Positions 44,495-53,669 of a stretch of DNA of 64,000 nucleotides are shown one piece after another. The notes under the pieces were generated by a model. It worked only from the letters and a program-made list of their open reading frames with translations, did no database searches and was not told where the DNA came from. Position 1 is the first letter of the stretch. The number at the start of each line of letters is the position of its first letter. The stretch is from NCBI RefSeq assembly GCF_000526375.1, contig NZ_JAFY01000005.1, positions 248,001 through 312,000 on the forward strand, written 5' to 3'. The position numbers and the translations under genes were made by a program. The stretch is from Aminiphilus circumscriptus DSM 16581. Its GTDB lineage: Bacteria; Synergistota; Synergistia; Synergistales; Aminiphilaceae.

Positions 44495-45353
44495 GTGCCC
44501 ACCAAAGATGCACTTTCCGGTGTTTGCAAGGCTTCCCGTTTCAAACCCGGCGAAGTCGGGAAAAAAGAGGACAATCCGATCCGTTTCTTCCGCGATCCGT
44601 CCAGAGGAGCCTTCGAGATCAAACAGTACCGGAACGGTCTCCATGCGAAACGACCGCATTACCACGACGAAATCTCCATCGGCCTCGTGGAGAAGGGATC
44701 CTGCATGGTCTCCGTTTCGGAAGGACAGTTTCCCGTCTGCGAGACCTGGTCCTCTTCGCTCCCGGCACGTTGCACGCATGCCGCCCACGCGCCCGAGAAA
44801 CCTGGGGGGTTTCACATGCTCTATCGCGATCCGGCTTTTGCAGAGCGGGAATTCGGCGTCGTCCTTCCCCGGGGGGCACATCTCGTCTCGCCTTCCCCCG
44901 TGCGCAACGCGGAAAACGTCAAGGACCTTTTCACCTCTCTCATCGAAGAAGACGCCGAAAGCACTCGAGGACGCAACGCCATCGCCGCGCTTCTCGCCCT
45001 CATTCTCGCCGGCCGGCACGGGAACCAGGCGGGTTCGGTGCGGCGGAGCTGCGACGGAACCGGTTCCGTCGCAGCTCCGCCGCATGATCGAGAGCAGCCC
45101 CGAGGACAAGATCCCCCTGACGTTTCTCGCGTCACAGTCGAACACCACTCCCACATCCGTCCTGAGAGCCTTTCGCAGGAACCACGGCGTAACTCCCCAC
45201 GCCTTTCAAATGATCCTTCGGGTCAACCGTGCCAAAAAACTGCTGCTCCGCATGTCTTCTCTCGCCGCCGTGGCGAACGAAGTCGGTTTCTACGACCAGA
45301 GCCATTTCTCCGCTATTCGGCCATATGCCTCTTCGGGCCGAGCAGACTCGTGA
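44495..45353 (+). pseudogene. AraC-family regulator pseudogene
   Basis: Cupin-type ligand-binding N-terminus (KQYRNGLHAKRPHYHDEISIGLVEKGSC) and AraC HTH C-terminus (LTFLASQSNTTPTSVLRAFR, VANEVGFYDQSHFS) are present but not in one frame. One base is missing near 44739, so DLVLFAPGTLHAC falls in another frame. An extra G in the six-G run 44804-44809 restores it, and a 31-bp insertion near 45032-45062 shifts it again. Deleting those 31 bp joins NQA to VPSQLRRMIES in frame. No intact regulator can be made, unless these are sequencing errors. Confidence 0.8.
45039..45084. repeat. 46-bp perfect palindrome inside the AraC pseudogene
   Basis: Both 23-nt arms meet at the centre 45061/45062 (ACC then GGT) with no spacer and no mismatch. 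The right arm is original coding sequence (PSQLRRM), and the left arm is an inverted copy of it. Confidence 0.95.
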
Positions 45354-45457
45354 ACAGCCTCGCGGGAACGCTGCCGACGTTGAAATGACCTTGCGACGTC
45401 CTGTACGGACACTTGCGGTCTGAAGCATTTTTCCGGAGCCGTCTTTCACGTCTTTCG

Positions 45458-45775
45458 TCGGTACTCATGAGAACGGCCCCCTTCTCGAAGAGAAGAGGGC
45501 CGTTTGGAGTGCGGCAGAGCGAAAACCTACTCGATCACCGACGCCTTGAGGATCACCACCGGCTCCAGGGGAACGTCCTGAAAAAATCCGACGTTGCCGG
45601 TGTCCACAGTCTTGATGGCATCGACCACATCTTTTCCCTCCACAACGCGGCCAAAGACGGCATACCCCCATCCTTGCACGTTCGGCGCCGTGTGGTTGAG
45701 AAAAGCATTGTCCTTGACGTTGATGAAGAACTGCGCCGTCGCCGAATGGGGATCCTTTGTCCGGGCCATGGCAAC
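45458..45775 (-). repeat. 318-bp direct repeat, right copy, at the 3' end of intact ppiB
   Basis: Pairs with 31629-31946. It includes the second half of ppiB and a hairpin after it (45472-45479 plus 45481-45486 with 45490-45495 plus 45497-45504, one mismatch) that may terminate ppiB. The shared sequence starts at TCGGTACTCATGAG in both copies, and the DNA to the left of each copy differs. Confidence 0.9.
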
Positions 45776-46021
45776 GGTGTAGGCCTCGTTCTTCAAACCG
45801 TTGTTCGCCTCGTTCTGAATAGGATCCCGGGTCGGCTTCTGTGTCATGGTCTCGTCGAAGCCGCCTCCCTGGATCATGAATCCGTCGATGACCCGATGAA
45901 ACACGGTGCCGTCGTAGAACCCCTCCTTGACATACGCGAGAAAGTTTTCCACCGTCTTCGGCGCCTTTTCCGCGTCAAGCTCCAGCACGATATCGCCCTT
46001 ACTCGTCTCCAGTCTGATCAT
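45527..46021 (-). CDS. ppiB: Peptidyl-prolyl cis-trans isomerase, cyclophilin type
   Basis: Complete cyclophilin of 164 aa: [51 protein letters not shown] with the catalytic Arg in [15 protein letters not shown] and [18 protein letters not shown]. No signal peptide, so it is cytoplasmic. GGAGG precedes ATG 46021, and the gene follows the GNAT gene by 20 nt. Its 3' half is duplicated at 31629-31946, on the far side of the defence region. Confidence 0.95.
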   Translation of the reverse strand: MIRLETSKGDIVLELDAEKAPKTVENFLAYVKEGFYDGTVFHRVIDGFMIQGGGFDETMTQKPTRDPIQNEANNGLKNEAYTVAMARTKDPHSATAQFFINVKDNAFLNHTAPNVQGWGYAVFGRVVEGKDVVDAIKTVDTGNVGFFQDVPLEPVVILKASVIE

Positions 46022-46041
46022 CCGTCGATTCCTCCATTATC

Positions 46042-47313
46042 TCAATATTGCTCGTAGATCCAGGACCGTCGGGGCGGAAACAGCTCGCCCACCAACAATT
46101 CCGTCGGATCGGAAACCCGTTCCACCCGAGAACCTGTGTGAGAGAGCGCGGGGAAAACGTCCGGCCTGGTTTGCTGAAGCTCCCGCCAGGACCGATGCCC
46201 CAGGCAGAGCGACGGAAACAGCTCTCTGTGGACACAGAAATGCGCGGCACAAGATTTTGCGTCTCCCGGGCGGATCTCCGTAAGCCGTCCTCCGCACCAG
46301 ATCAGGTCCAGGCTCTCGTCGAAAAAGTCCAGGCGCAACACACCGGAGTAGCCGGAAAAAAGCCCGCGCTCCAGGCGTTTCTCCAGCACCGGTGCCAGAT
46401 GCAGCAACAACGTGCGATGATCGGGAACGAGAACCTGCCAGGCGTACATGTCCCCCAGGACCGCCCCCGACGCCAGAGCGAGCCGCGAAAGAGGGGCGTC
46501 GGGATGCAGGTCGAGCCGGATGTAGGGCTTTCCGCGATCCTCCGCGAGACGGCGGCAGTATCCCAGAAGCGCGGCCCCCATCTCCCAGGAAATCCCCTCG
46601 CTGACCTCGCTCACAATGAGGCCGCTGCCGAACCCGAACCGGGGAAGACGCGCATATCCCTTTCGTCCTTCGGCGTCCTCGAAAATCAAAAACTCCGAAC
46701 TGTACTCCGTCTTCTGTCCGTCCGTGAGCAGATACGTCCAGTGTTCCACTCCACGAACGGCGGAGACGACATTGGCTCGGGCAAATGCCTCGTCCTCCTC
46801 CACCAAAAAGGGAATGTCCCCGATGCCGGCGGGACGAAACGTCACATTTCCCGGCTCTTCCTTCGTCACCGCATGGAGAGGAAGGTCGATGTGCGCGCAC
46901 AAAGGCAGGGCATAGCGAAAACCCAACTTGTCATAGAAACCGGGGATGCCCTGGATGACGACAAGATGGAAACCCTTCTCCCGAACCGTCTCCATGAACT
47001 CGGCGTGCAGGCACCGCATCAGGCCCTGCTTGCGGTGCGCCTCGCCGGTACCGACGATTCCCAGTTCGGCCACGTCGAGGACGACATGCTCCATCCTCCA
47101 TTTCCACGGAATGAGCGCGCACCCCGCAGCGATCTCGCCGCTGGAATCCTCTTCCGCGAGAAACCACGAACGCCCTTCCATCCGTGGAAAATAAAGAGTC
47201 AGGGATTCCGCAAAATCCCCCACCTTTTCGGGGTCGAAAACCTGGTTGAAAAAACGGCGAAGTCGGGGTCCGTCCTTTCGAAGATCGGCACCCTTGAACG
47301 TATATCGATTCAT
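46042..47313 (-). CDS. GNAT-family N-acetyltransferase with Eis-like C-terminus
   Basis: Protein of 423 aa. The N-terminal acetyltransferase domain has LGIVGTGEAHRKQGLMRCLHAEFME near residue 90, the acetyl-CoA loop, and IQGIPGFYDKLGFRYAL. A second GNAT-like domain and a SCP2-like end (about 330-423) give the three-part layout of Eis proteins. It probably acetylates amines of a small molecule or protein. ATG 47313 has AAGGAG about 12 nt before it; the longer frame to 47343 is less likely. It is transcribed together with ppiB. Confidence 0.83.
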   Translation of the reverse strand: MNRYTFKGADLRKDGPRLRRFFNQVFDPEKVGDFAESLTLYFPRMEGRSWFLAEEDSSGEIAAGCALIPWKWRMEHVVLDVAELGIVGTGEAHRKQGLMRCLHAEFMETVREKGFHLVVIQGIPGFYDKLGFRYALPLCAHIDLPLHAVTKEEPGNVTFRPAGIGDIPFLVEEDEAFARANVVSAVRGVEHWTYLLTDGQKTEYSSEFLIFEDAEGRKGYARLPRFGFGSGLIVSEVSEGISWEMGAALLGYCRRLAEDRGKPYIRLDLHPDAPLSRLALASGAVLGDMYAWQVLVPDHRTLLLHLAPVLEKRLERGLFSGYSGVLRLDFFDESLDLIWCGGRLTEIRPGDAKSCAAHFCVHRELFPSLCLGHRSWRELQQTRPDVFPALSHTGSRVERVSDPTELLVGELFPPRRSWIYEQY

Positions 47314-47354
47314 GACAACTGTGCTCCTTTTTCGGTCCTTCACCCGTCATCGAC

Positions 47355-47465
47355 GAGTGTTTGCAGAGGGGCTCACGCTTTCCTCGCGACCGAAACGGCG
47401 GCACTGCAACGATTTTTCGATTCCATCACGCAGAGGCCGCTTCGACCGCGCCTCCGCAAACACTC
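47355..47465. repeat. Inverted repeat pair upstream of the GNAT gene
   Basis: GAGTGTTTGCAGAGG at 47355-47369 and its near-perfect reverse complement (14 of 15) at 47451-47465, 81 bp apart, in the 398-nt gap 47314-47711. It could be a regulatory looping site or the ends of a tiny element. The rest of the gap holds only a terminator; 47620-47711 is strikingly AT-rich. Confidence 0.5.
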
Positions 47466-47550
47466 CTCACGTCCCCCTGAGAGTTGAACATCCACACACG
47501 CCCTTTCCGTGAAATCATCCCGCCAGTGGCGAAATCCGGACAATCATATC

Positions 47551-47586
47551 ACAAAAGAAAAACCCCTCCCGAAGTTTGCGGGAGGG
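47551..47586 (-). terminator. Rho-independent terminator of the ten-gene organic-acid operon
   Basis: On the minus strand an 8-bp GC stem (47586-47579 with 47571-47564) followed by TTTTTCTTTT. It stands 125 nt after the AbrB-type gene, the last of the operon. Confidence 0.75.
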
Positions 47587-47711
47587 ATACGCACCGGAAT
47601 TCCTTCTCGAGGCCTCATTTTTCCAAAGTCGGGATCTGATGCCTACAATATATTCTTAAAATTAATAAAATCGATCAAAACAACACACGGTTTGATTTTT
47701 AAATATTTATT

Positions 47712-48752
47712 TTATATTGCCCATAAAATTATCCATGGATAAATTATTACGATACTAAGAATCCTTACCGTATGAAAAACAGAGGCAGTGAAAGAATCCA
47801 CACCAATCTCCTCGGCAAAGGCGGTTATCTGGCTAAGCCCTGCCGGCGCCGCACATAAAAGGCATGTCAGCATGTCCCATCCGCTCAGCCGGCGGAGCAG
47901 GAACGCGAGGGCAATCGATCCCGCGAGCATCACTGCCGTCGTCAACAACGCGGGGGCAAGGATCTCTCCCAATTGGGAGATCATGGCATACGTCATTCTC
48001 TGCCCCATGACGACCCCCAATCCAATCTGTGCGGCAAACCTCAGTCTCGCGTCGTAACAATACGATTTTTTAATGACAACAGCAAATATCCCTGATGCAA
48101 CCATTGCTCCCAGCATGGCACCCGTCGGGATTTTGAAATATGCGGCAATCCCCGCGCCGATGAATGCAACGAAAGTCAGGAGAACATAGTCAACCTTGGA
48201 AAAACAATCCGCCGGTGAAAGATTTTCCGGACTTTTCCATTGTGGCCGGTTTGATTTTCCCTTGTCAAGCACGGAGATAAACGGGATGAGCGTGAGGAAA
48301 ATGACTACCCTGAACAGTTGCAGACAGGCCACTATGGACAGGTCCGCGTTTATCGACATGCCAAAAATCATCATTTCGGTTATTCCGCCAGCAGATGTAG
48401 CAACGAGAGCGGTTTTCAACGAAACATCCGCAAATTTGAAGAACGTGAGACCGCACAACAGAGACAACAACATCAAACCAACCGTCATCGAAACAACATA
48501 CAGCGCGAGATCTCGAATCCGGCTTATAAGATTCCTGTCTATTTGACGACCCAGCATGACACCGATGACAACATTCGCCGAGAACGACACGGGCCATAAG
48601 GGAAAAGCGGGATAAAGGCCAGCGATGTTCATGAGTCCCGTACAGAACATCGCCCCGAGCAACGCAGGGTTTGGAATCTTCAGAAGGCGAAACACCACAA
48701 AACCGACGGCTCCAACCCCAAACGTCATCAGGATTCTCAGAATTTGCGCCAA
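47712..48752 (-). CDS. AbrB-family membrane protein (PF05145 type)
   Basis: Integral membrane protein of 346 aa with about 10 hydrophobic segments in two repeats: FGVGAVGFVVFRLLKIPNPALLGAMF and later GAGIAAYFKIPTGAMLGAMVA. This duplicated pattern and the ATSAGGITEMMIFG segment are typical of the AbrB/ammonia-monooxygenase-like family of putative transporters. The TTG start at 48752 follows GAGGGG. It is the last gene of the TTT operon and may be a second transporter or export route for the same acid. The substrate is unknown. Confidence 0.83.
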   Translation of the reverse strand: MAQILRILMTFGVGAVGFVVFRLLKIPNPALLGAMFCTGLMNIAGLYPAFPLWPVSFSANVVIGVMLGRQIDRNLISRIRDLALYVVSMTVGLMLLSLLCGLTFFKFADVSLKTALVATSAGGITEMMIFGMSINADLSIVACLQLFRVVIFLTLIPFISVLDKGKSNRPQWKSPENLSPADCFSKVDYVLLTFVAFIGAGIAAYFKIPTGAMLGAMVASGIFAVVIKKSYCYDARLRFAAQIGLGVVMGQRMTYAMISQLGEILAPALLTTAVMLAGSIALAFLLRRLSGWDMLTCLLCAAPAGLSQITAFAEEIGVDSFTASVFHTVRILSIVIIYPWIILWAI

Positions 48753-48800
48753 ACCAACCCCTCTTTCTCCAGTCTGTCCCGAATTATTTATGCCACTCTA

Positions 48801-50312
48801 TTATGCAATGGGAACGCTCTTTCTTGCTTTTATCGAGCCGTAGAGAGGATGCAAAAGTGCCCACAAGACGGAAAGAACCGCTATTCCAAAGAGAACGGAA
48901 CTGATTCCGGAGTTAAGGAAGACCCCCATGTAGCTACCTTTCGAAATGATCAAAGCCCTCCGCAGGTTGGCCTCCATAATGAATCCCAGGACAAATCCCA
49001 AAACCGTTGCCGTATGGGGAAGTTTTCCCCTCCTCATGGCAAGACCTGCCAAACCGCAGACAAGGGCGACACCAATATCAAAGATCTCTCCGCTGTACGC
49101 GTAGGCTCCGGTAAAGACCAGCGCGACGATCACCGCCAGAAGAGCCGGTTTGGAGATATTGGCGACCTTCACTGCACATTTGATGCAGAGTATTCCGGCA
49201 AAGAACATGAACAGGTTCGCCACGAACAACGCGCTGAAGATACCGTAGGGAATTTCTGGATTACTGATGAAAAGCATCGGCCCCGGCGTGATATTGTGAA
49301 TCATCAAGGCACCGAGCATGATTGCCGTGGAGTTTGATCCCGGAATACCGAGGGCAAGGAGCGGCACCATCGCTCCTCCTGTCACCGCGTTGTTGGCGGA
49401 TTCGGGAGCGACGACCCCCAAAGGGTTTCCCTTTCCGAAGGAATCCTGATCCTTACTCCATTTCTTGATCCCCGTGTAGGCGAGAAAGGACGCAACGGTC
49501 GCACCCGCTCCGGGCATGGCACCGACGACGACTCCGAGAGTGGAGCCGAAAATCCCGCAGGGAATCCAGCTTTTTATCATGCTCCATGCCGGAAACGACG
49601 TATCGAGTTCGATCTTGACGAGCTCGTTCCCGGTTCCCGCAAGGTCGCTCGCCTGGCGAAAGACCTCCGAAATCGCGAAAAGCCCCATCATGAGGGGAAT
49701 CATTTCGAGTCCGTCCGAGAGAGACGCCGTTCCCAAGGCCAGCCTCGGAACTCCCGCAAAAGGATCGAGGCCGATCGTGGAAAGCAAAATGCCAAGAAGA
49801 CCGGCCCAAATGCCTTTGAGCACATTCCCCTCCCCCAACGAACAGATCAGGGTCAATCCGACGAGGGCAAGAACAAAGTATTCGGCCGGACCAAATGCCA
49901 GGGCCACTGAAGCGAGTGGAACCGCTGTAAAGACGAGAACAACCGCACCGAACAGACCCCCGAAGACGGACGCCAACAGAGACGCATAAAGCCCGATACC
50001 CGTCTTGCCCTGCTTGTGCAGCTCATATCCGTCGAACACGGTGGCGGCGGCAGCATTCGTCCCCGGAGTACCGATCAAAACCGCTGGTATCGACCCACCA
50101 TACTCACCGCCGCAATAGACTCCAACCAGCATTATCACAGCAATTTCCGGACTCAGTCCCCAGGTGAAGGGAAGAAGCAGCGCCATTGCAATTGTCGCAT
50201 TGATGCCAGGAATCATTCCTCCGATCGTCCCCCAAAGAACCCCCGCCGCGATGGCAAATATTCCCTTCAACTGAAATACGGTCTGAAGCCCTAACAGTAA
50301 ATTTTCATACAT
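48801..50312 (-). CDS. tctA: Tripartite tricarboxylate transporter, large membrane subunit TctA
   Basis: Membrane protein of 503 aa with about 12 helices. The TctA signature is clear: GTIGGMIPGINATIAMALLLPFTWGLSPEIAVIMLVGVYCGGEYGGS, then IPAVLIGTPGTNAAAATVFDGYELHKQGK, and in the second half GAMPGAGATVASFLAY. It forms the cation-coupled carrier with TctB, fed by TctC. ATG 50312 lies 18 nt after tctB. The pathway context points to a di- or tricarboxylate-like substrate. Confidence 0.94.
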   Translation of the reverse strand: MYENLLLGLQTVFQLKGIFAIAAGVLWGTIGGMIPGINATIAMALLLPFTWGLSPEIAVIMLVGVYCGGEYGGSIPAVLIGTPGTNAAAATVFDGYELHKQGKTGIGLYASLLASVFGGLFGAVVLVFTAVPLASVALAFGPAEYFVLALVGLTLICSLGEGNVLKGIWAGLLGILLSTIGLDPFAGVPRLALGTASLSDGLEMIPLMMGLFAISEVFRQASDLAGTGNELVKIELDTSFPAWSMIKSWIPCGIFGSTLGVVVGAMPGAGATVASFLAYTGIKKWSKDQDSFGKGNPLGVVAPESANNAVTGGAMVPLLALGIPGSNSTAIMLGALMIHNITPGPMLFISNPEIPYGIFSALFVANLFMFFAGILCIKCAVKVANISKPALLAVIVALVFTGAYAYSGEIFDIGVALVCGLAGLAMRRGKLPHTATVLGFVLGFIMEANLRRALIISKGSYMGVFLNSGISSVLFGIAVLSVLWALLHPLYGSIKARKSVPIA

Positions 50313-50330
50313 TGATCTCTTATTCCTTTC

Positions 50331-50819
50331 TCAGAAAAATCTCTTCAGGATTCCCAGTGGAAGGTCCACGTTCAGACCAAAGGAAAACGAGACAAAGAGA
50401 ATCAATGTGGTCACGATCGATGTAATCGCAATCTTTTTCACATCGCGCACTCCCACCGAGAGCATGATCGCCGCGATCAAAAGGGGCATGGCGATCGGAT
50501 AGCCCACCGACGAAAGACACGCAATAAACACCGCGCTTGCAAGAGTAATGAGGACAACCGGCGTAAGGCTCTTCCTTTCCCTGCGCGGCAAGGTCTCCGT
50601 TTTACCCTTGCCTTTCTCCCGCCGGATCATGATCATTGACGTGGCGATATGCACCAACCCGATTGCAACCATGGCCCAGGCAATGATGGAGGGAAGAGCT
50701 GCTGGCCCGGCGGGGTCCATGGAATTCGAAACCTTCAACAAATCCCTTATATTCGCCAAAACAAACACACCGATCAAAATAGAAATCAATCCGAATATCC
50801 AATCATTCTTTTTAAACAT
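50331..50819 (-). CDS. tctB: Tripartite tricarboxylate transporter, small membrane subunit TctB
   Basis: Protein of 162 aa with four hydrophobic segments and the usual polar loop (RREKGKGKTETLPRRERK) between helices 2 and 3, followed by VGYPIAMPLLIAAIML. Sequence is weakly conserved in this family; position between tctC and tctA fixes the call. ATG 50819 follows GGGGGAGAG; the frame to 50912 is not needed. Confidence 0.9.
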   Translation of the reverse strand: MFKKNDWIFGLISILIGVFVLANIRDLLKVSNSMDPAGPAALPSIIAWAMVAIGLVHIATSMIMIRREKGKGKTETLPRRERKSLTPVVLITLASAVFIACLSSVGYPIAMPLLIAAIMLSVGVRDVKKIAITSIVTTLILFVSFSFGLNVDLPLGILKRFF

Positions 50820-50915
50820 CCGTCTCTCCCCCGGGTCGCATATTCTCTTCGCATCTTCCTTCCGGCCAAGCCTGCTCCAGCGAGCGAAGACAGGCTTGGC
50901 CAGAGGAAACACGCT

Positions 50916-51878
50916 CTACTTCTTCTGCTGTCCTATGGATTCTTTAACTTGTTCCGTCTGCAGAGCAAGAATTTTCGTGAATTCTTCGCCTTCCGCAAAT
51001 GCGGGGATTAAATTGTTCGCCGTATAATAGGCCTTGAAATCAGGATCCTCCATGGCTTCCTTCAACAGTTTCGTGAGCTTTTCGATGACGGGCTTCGGCG
51101 TTCCCTTGGGAACAAAAATCCCGCGTAGCTTTTCGACTGTCACATTCGGATAGCCAGCTTCCGCCACTGTGGGAATCGATTTGTCCTGCAGCTTATTGAA
51201 CGTCGCAAGAATGCGAAGTTTACCAGCCTCGGCAGACGAAGCTATTTCCGCATATTCCCCAACCCCTGCGGAGACATGTCCACCAAGAACGGAAACCGCT
51301 CCGTCACCACCGCCCTCGAAAGGAACGATTGAGACCTCGCATCCAGCTTCTTTCATCAGTTCGCGGGCAGCCACAAATTCGATGTTTCCGGCCGTTCCAC
51401 CAGCCAGAGTGACCTCCCCAGGCCTCTTTTTAGCATCAGCAATGAGATCTTCGAGCGTCTTGTAGGGAGAGTCCGCGGCAACAAAGAGACAAACGGCATC
51501 GATGAACATGCGCGCAACATGGTCGAAATTCTCGTAATTCACCGTAAGATTGTTTACCACGGGAGACGCCACTATCGTGGAAGAAACTCCAAGAATCGTA
51601 TATCCGTCGGGATTCGCCTTAGCGACTTTCATCCAGGCATTCGCGCCGGAAGCGCCCGTCACGTTGTTGACAATGACGGTCTGCCCCGTCTTCTTCTCGA
51701 GAAAACGCGCGAGTGCCCTCAGGTAAATATCACCCCCGGAACCCGCTTTGGAGTGCCAGATCATTTCGATTCTCTTTTCGGGCCAGTTCGTCTCCGTTTC
51801 TGCACAAACAGGAACGGATGACGTCAGGATAATCGAGAAAACGAAGGTCAGCGCAAGTGCAACGAATACCTTTTTCAC
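50916..51878 (-). CDS. tctC: Tripartite tricarboxylate transporter, substrate-binding protein TctC
   Basis: Periplasmic binding protein of 320 aa. Signal peptide VKKVFVALALTFVFSIILTS, cleavage likely after VCA. The Bug/TctC pattern follows: WPEKRIEMIWHSKAGSGGD, VNNVTGASGANAWMKVAKANPDGYTIL, then LRGIFVPKGTPKPVIEKL. GTG 51878 with GAGGGGGG before it is chosen over the longer frame. It delivers the substrate to TctAB. Bug-type proteins bind organic acids; the ligand is not fixed by sequence. Confidence 0.94.
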   Translation of the reverse strand: MKKVFVALALTFVFSIILTSSVPVCAETETNWPEKRIEMIWHSKAGSGGDIYLRALARFLEKKTGQTVIVNNVTGASGANAWMKVAKANPDGYTILGVSSTIVASPVVNNLTVNYENFDHVARMFIDAVCLFVAADSPYKTLEDLIADAKKRPGEVTLAGGTAGNIEFVAARELMKEAGCEVSIVPFEGGGDGAVSVLGGHVSAGVGEYAEIASSAEAGKLRILATFNKLQDKSIPTVAEAGYPNVTVEKLRGIFVPKGTPKPVIEKLTKLLKEAMEDPDFKAYYTANNLIPAFAEGEEFTKILALQTEQVKESIGQQKK

Positions 51879-51933
51879 GCAGAATCCCCCCTCATGTGCT
51901 TGCTCTTCTTTCCCGCAGGACATCGACAACGCA

Positions 51934-52428
51934 TCAGACCACCGTCCGCCTCTCCTCGTTGAGCGCCTGAATCAACCCCCCCTTCTTCAAATATCTGTTG
52001 ATAAAGTCCGGAAACGGATCAAAGCGAAAGTGGAGCTTCTTCGTCTCGTTCATGATCATTCCAGTTTCAAGATCCACCGAGAGAAAATCACCCTCTTCGC
52101 TGCCCATCACCGTCTCCGCGGAGACGATGACGGGCATTCCGATGTTGACACAGTTTCTGTAAAACAACCTGGCAAAAGAGATCGCGATGATCGCCCCGAT
52201 TCCGGCACCTTTAAGCGCAAGCGGCGCATGTTCCCTGCTGGACCCGTATCCCATGTTTTTCCCGACGAGAAGAATGTCTCCGGCAGCGATACCTTGTGAC
52301 ATTCCCGGCCTGATGTTCTCGAAAACATGCCTGCCGAGTTCCTCGATATCCGTCAGCGTCATGTATTGCGTGGAGATGATTTCGTCGGTGGAAATGTTGT
52401 TGCCGAACTTCCAGCATTTATGCGGCAT
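51934..52428 (-). CDS. Aconitase-superfamily dehydratase, small subunit (LeuD-like)
   Basis: Swivel-domain subunit of 164 aa: WKFGNNISTDEIISTQYMT, ILLVGKNMGYGSSREHAPLALKGAGIGAIIAISFARLFYRNCVNIGMPV, the LeuD/DmdB pattern. It joins the large subunit to hydrate or dehydrate a hydroxy or unsaturated acid. The start ATG 52428 overlaps the end of the large-subunit gene by 11 nt, so the two are translated together. The context (organic-acid transporter, ene-reductase) argues for a catabolic enzyme and not leucine synthesis; dimethylmalate or related dehydratases are possible. Confidence 0.88.
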   Translation of the reverse strand: MPHKCWKFGNNISTDEIISTQYMTLTDIEELGRHVFENIRPGMSQGIAAGDILLVGKNMGYGSSREHAPLALKGAGIGAIIAISFARLFYRNCVNIGMPVIVSAETVMGSEEGDFLSVDLETGMIMNETKKLHFRFDPFPDFINRYLKKGGLIQALNEERRTVV

Positions 52429-53653
52429 TGTCGTGTCTTCCTCCATCGGGCAGTACCTCTCTAGGGTCGGTGATGTATCCCGTGACGGCAGAAGCCGCAA
52501 CAGTCGCGGAACTACCGAGATACACGATGCCTCCTGCTCCCATCCGTCCAGGCATGTTCCTCGTGGAAGAACTGATACAAACCTCTCCTTCAGCGAGAAT
52601 TCCCACATCATGCCCTCCACACGCACCGCACCCCGGAGAGGAGATGATCGCTCCAGCCCTGCTGAGCACCTGAAGATATCCCCGACTGAGGGCATCGTTG
52701 TAGATCCTGCGTGTTGCGGGAATCACAAGTAACCTGGTGCCCTCGGCAACGGTCCTTCCATTCAGAATTTCCGCAGCGATTTCGAGATCGCTCAGGAGCG
52801 CTCCCGCGCAAGAAGCGATGGCCGCCTGATCGACACGAATTTTCTTCTTTGCGACTTCTTCTGCTAAAACGGCATTCGTAGGAAGGTACGGCACCGCGAT
52901 CATCGGTTTCACCGAATCGGCGTCGAAATAAACCACGGACTCGTATGCCGGAGCATCGGCGACGTCACGGACGAACAGAGCGTTCTTTGCTCCCATTTCC
53001 ATGCTCATGACACAGGTCATGATTCTCTCGTCCTGGCTCATACCGTCGAAAGCCTCACCACCAAACTCGACCGCACGGTAATTCGCACCGTCGGGGCCGA
53101 ACCGTGCAAGCACCAGGCTCACGAGATCTCTGGCATTCGCCCACTTCGGCAGTGTTCCTGTACCGTTTATCCTGATCGTTCCGGGAACCTTCAGCCATAC
53201 AGTTCCTTTTACGAGGACGGCTGCCATCTCCGTCGCCCCGATGCCGGTGGCGAAACTGCCGGACGCCCCTTGTCCCGTTGTGTGCGAATCGGTACCGACG
53301 ACGATTTCTCCCGGTCTGGCAAAATCGTTTTCGAGCATGACCACATGACTGATGCCACTGCCACAGTCGTAGAAATTGCGTATGGCATGTTCCCGTGCGA
53401 ATTTACGCATCAAGTTCTGATGCTTCACCGCTTTGGTCGACGTCGAAGGGGTATGGTGGTCGATGAAAAAAAAGACCTTTTCGGGAGCCCAGACTTTCGA
53501 CGAATAAATCATGTCAAAATTTTTTATGGTCAAGGCGGCATTGTTGTCGTGAATCATCGCTCTGTCCACAGCGACCTCGACGATGTCGCCAGGCTTGACA
53601 GAATCTTTGCCCGCGCCTCTCGCCAGGATTTTTTCGGTAGCCGTCATGGACAT
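52418..53653 (-). CDS. Aconitase-superfamily dehydratase, large subunit (LeuC-like)
   Basis: [4Fe-4S] subunit of 411 aa. Seen: TATEKILARGAGKDSVKPGDIVEV at the N-terminus, VGTDSHTTGQGASGSFATGIGATEMA near residue 125, a conserved Cys in IASCAGALLSDLEIAA near 288, and the CGAC pair in SSPGCGACGGHDVGILAEGEVCISSSTRNMPGRMG near 345. These Cys residues hold the cluster. ATG 53653 follows GGAGGTG. It resembles the methanogen-type/HacA or DmdA-like group more than enterobacterial LeuC. It acts with the small subunit. Confidence 0.88.
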   Translation of the reverse strand: MSMTATEKILARGAGKDSVKPGDIVEVAVDRAMIHDNNAALTIKNFDMIYSSKVWAPEKVFFFIDHHTPSTSTKAVKHQNLMRKFAREHAIRNFYDCGSGISHVVMLENDFARPGEIVVGTDSHTTGQGASGSFATGIGATEMAAVLVKGTVWLKVPGTIRINGTGTLPKWANARDLVSLVLARFGPDGANYRAVEFGGEAFDGMSQDERIMTCVMSMEMGAKNALFVRDVADAPAYESVVYFDADSVKPMIAVPYLPTNAVLAEEVAKKKIRVDQAAIASCAGALLSDLEIAAEILNGRTVAEGTRLLVIPATRRIYNDALSRGYLQVLSRAGAIISSPGCGACGGHDVGILAEGEVCISSSTRNMPGRMGAGGIVYLGSSATVAASAVTGYITDPREVLPDGGRHDNAA

Positions 53654-53669
53654 CCGAAACACCTCCTCA

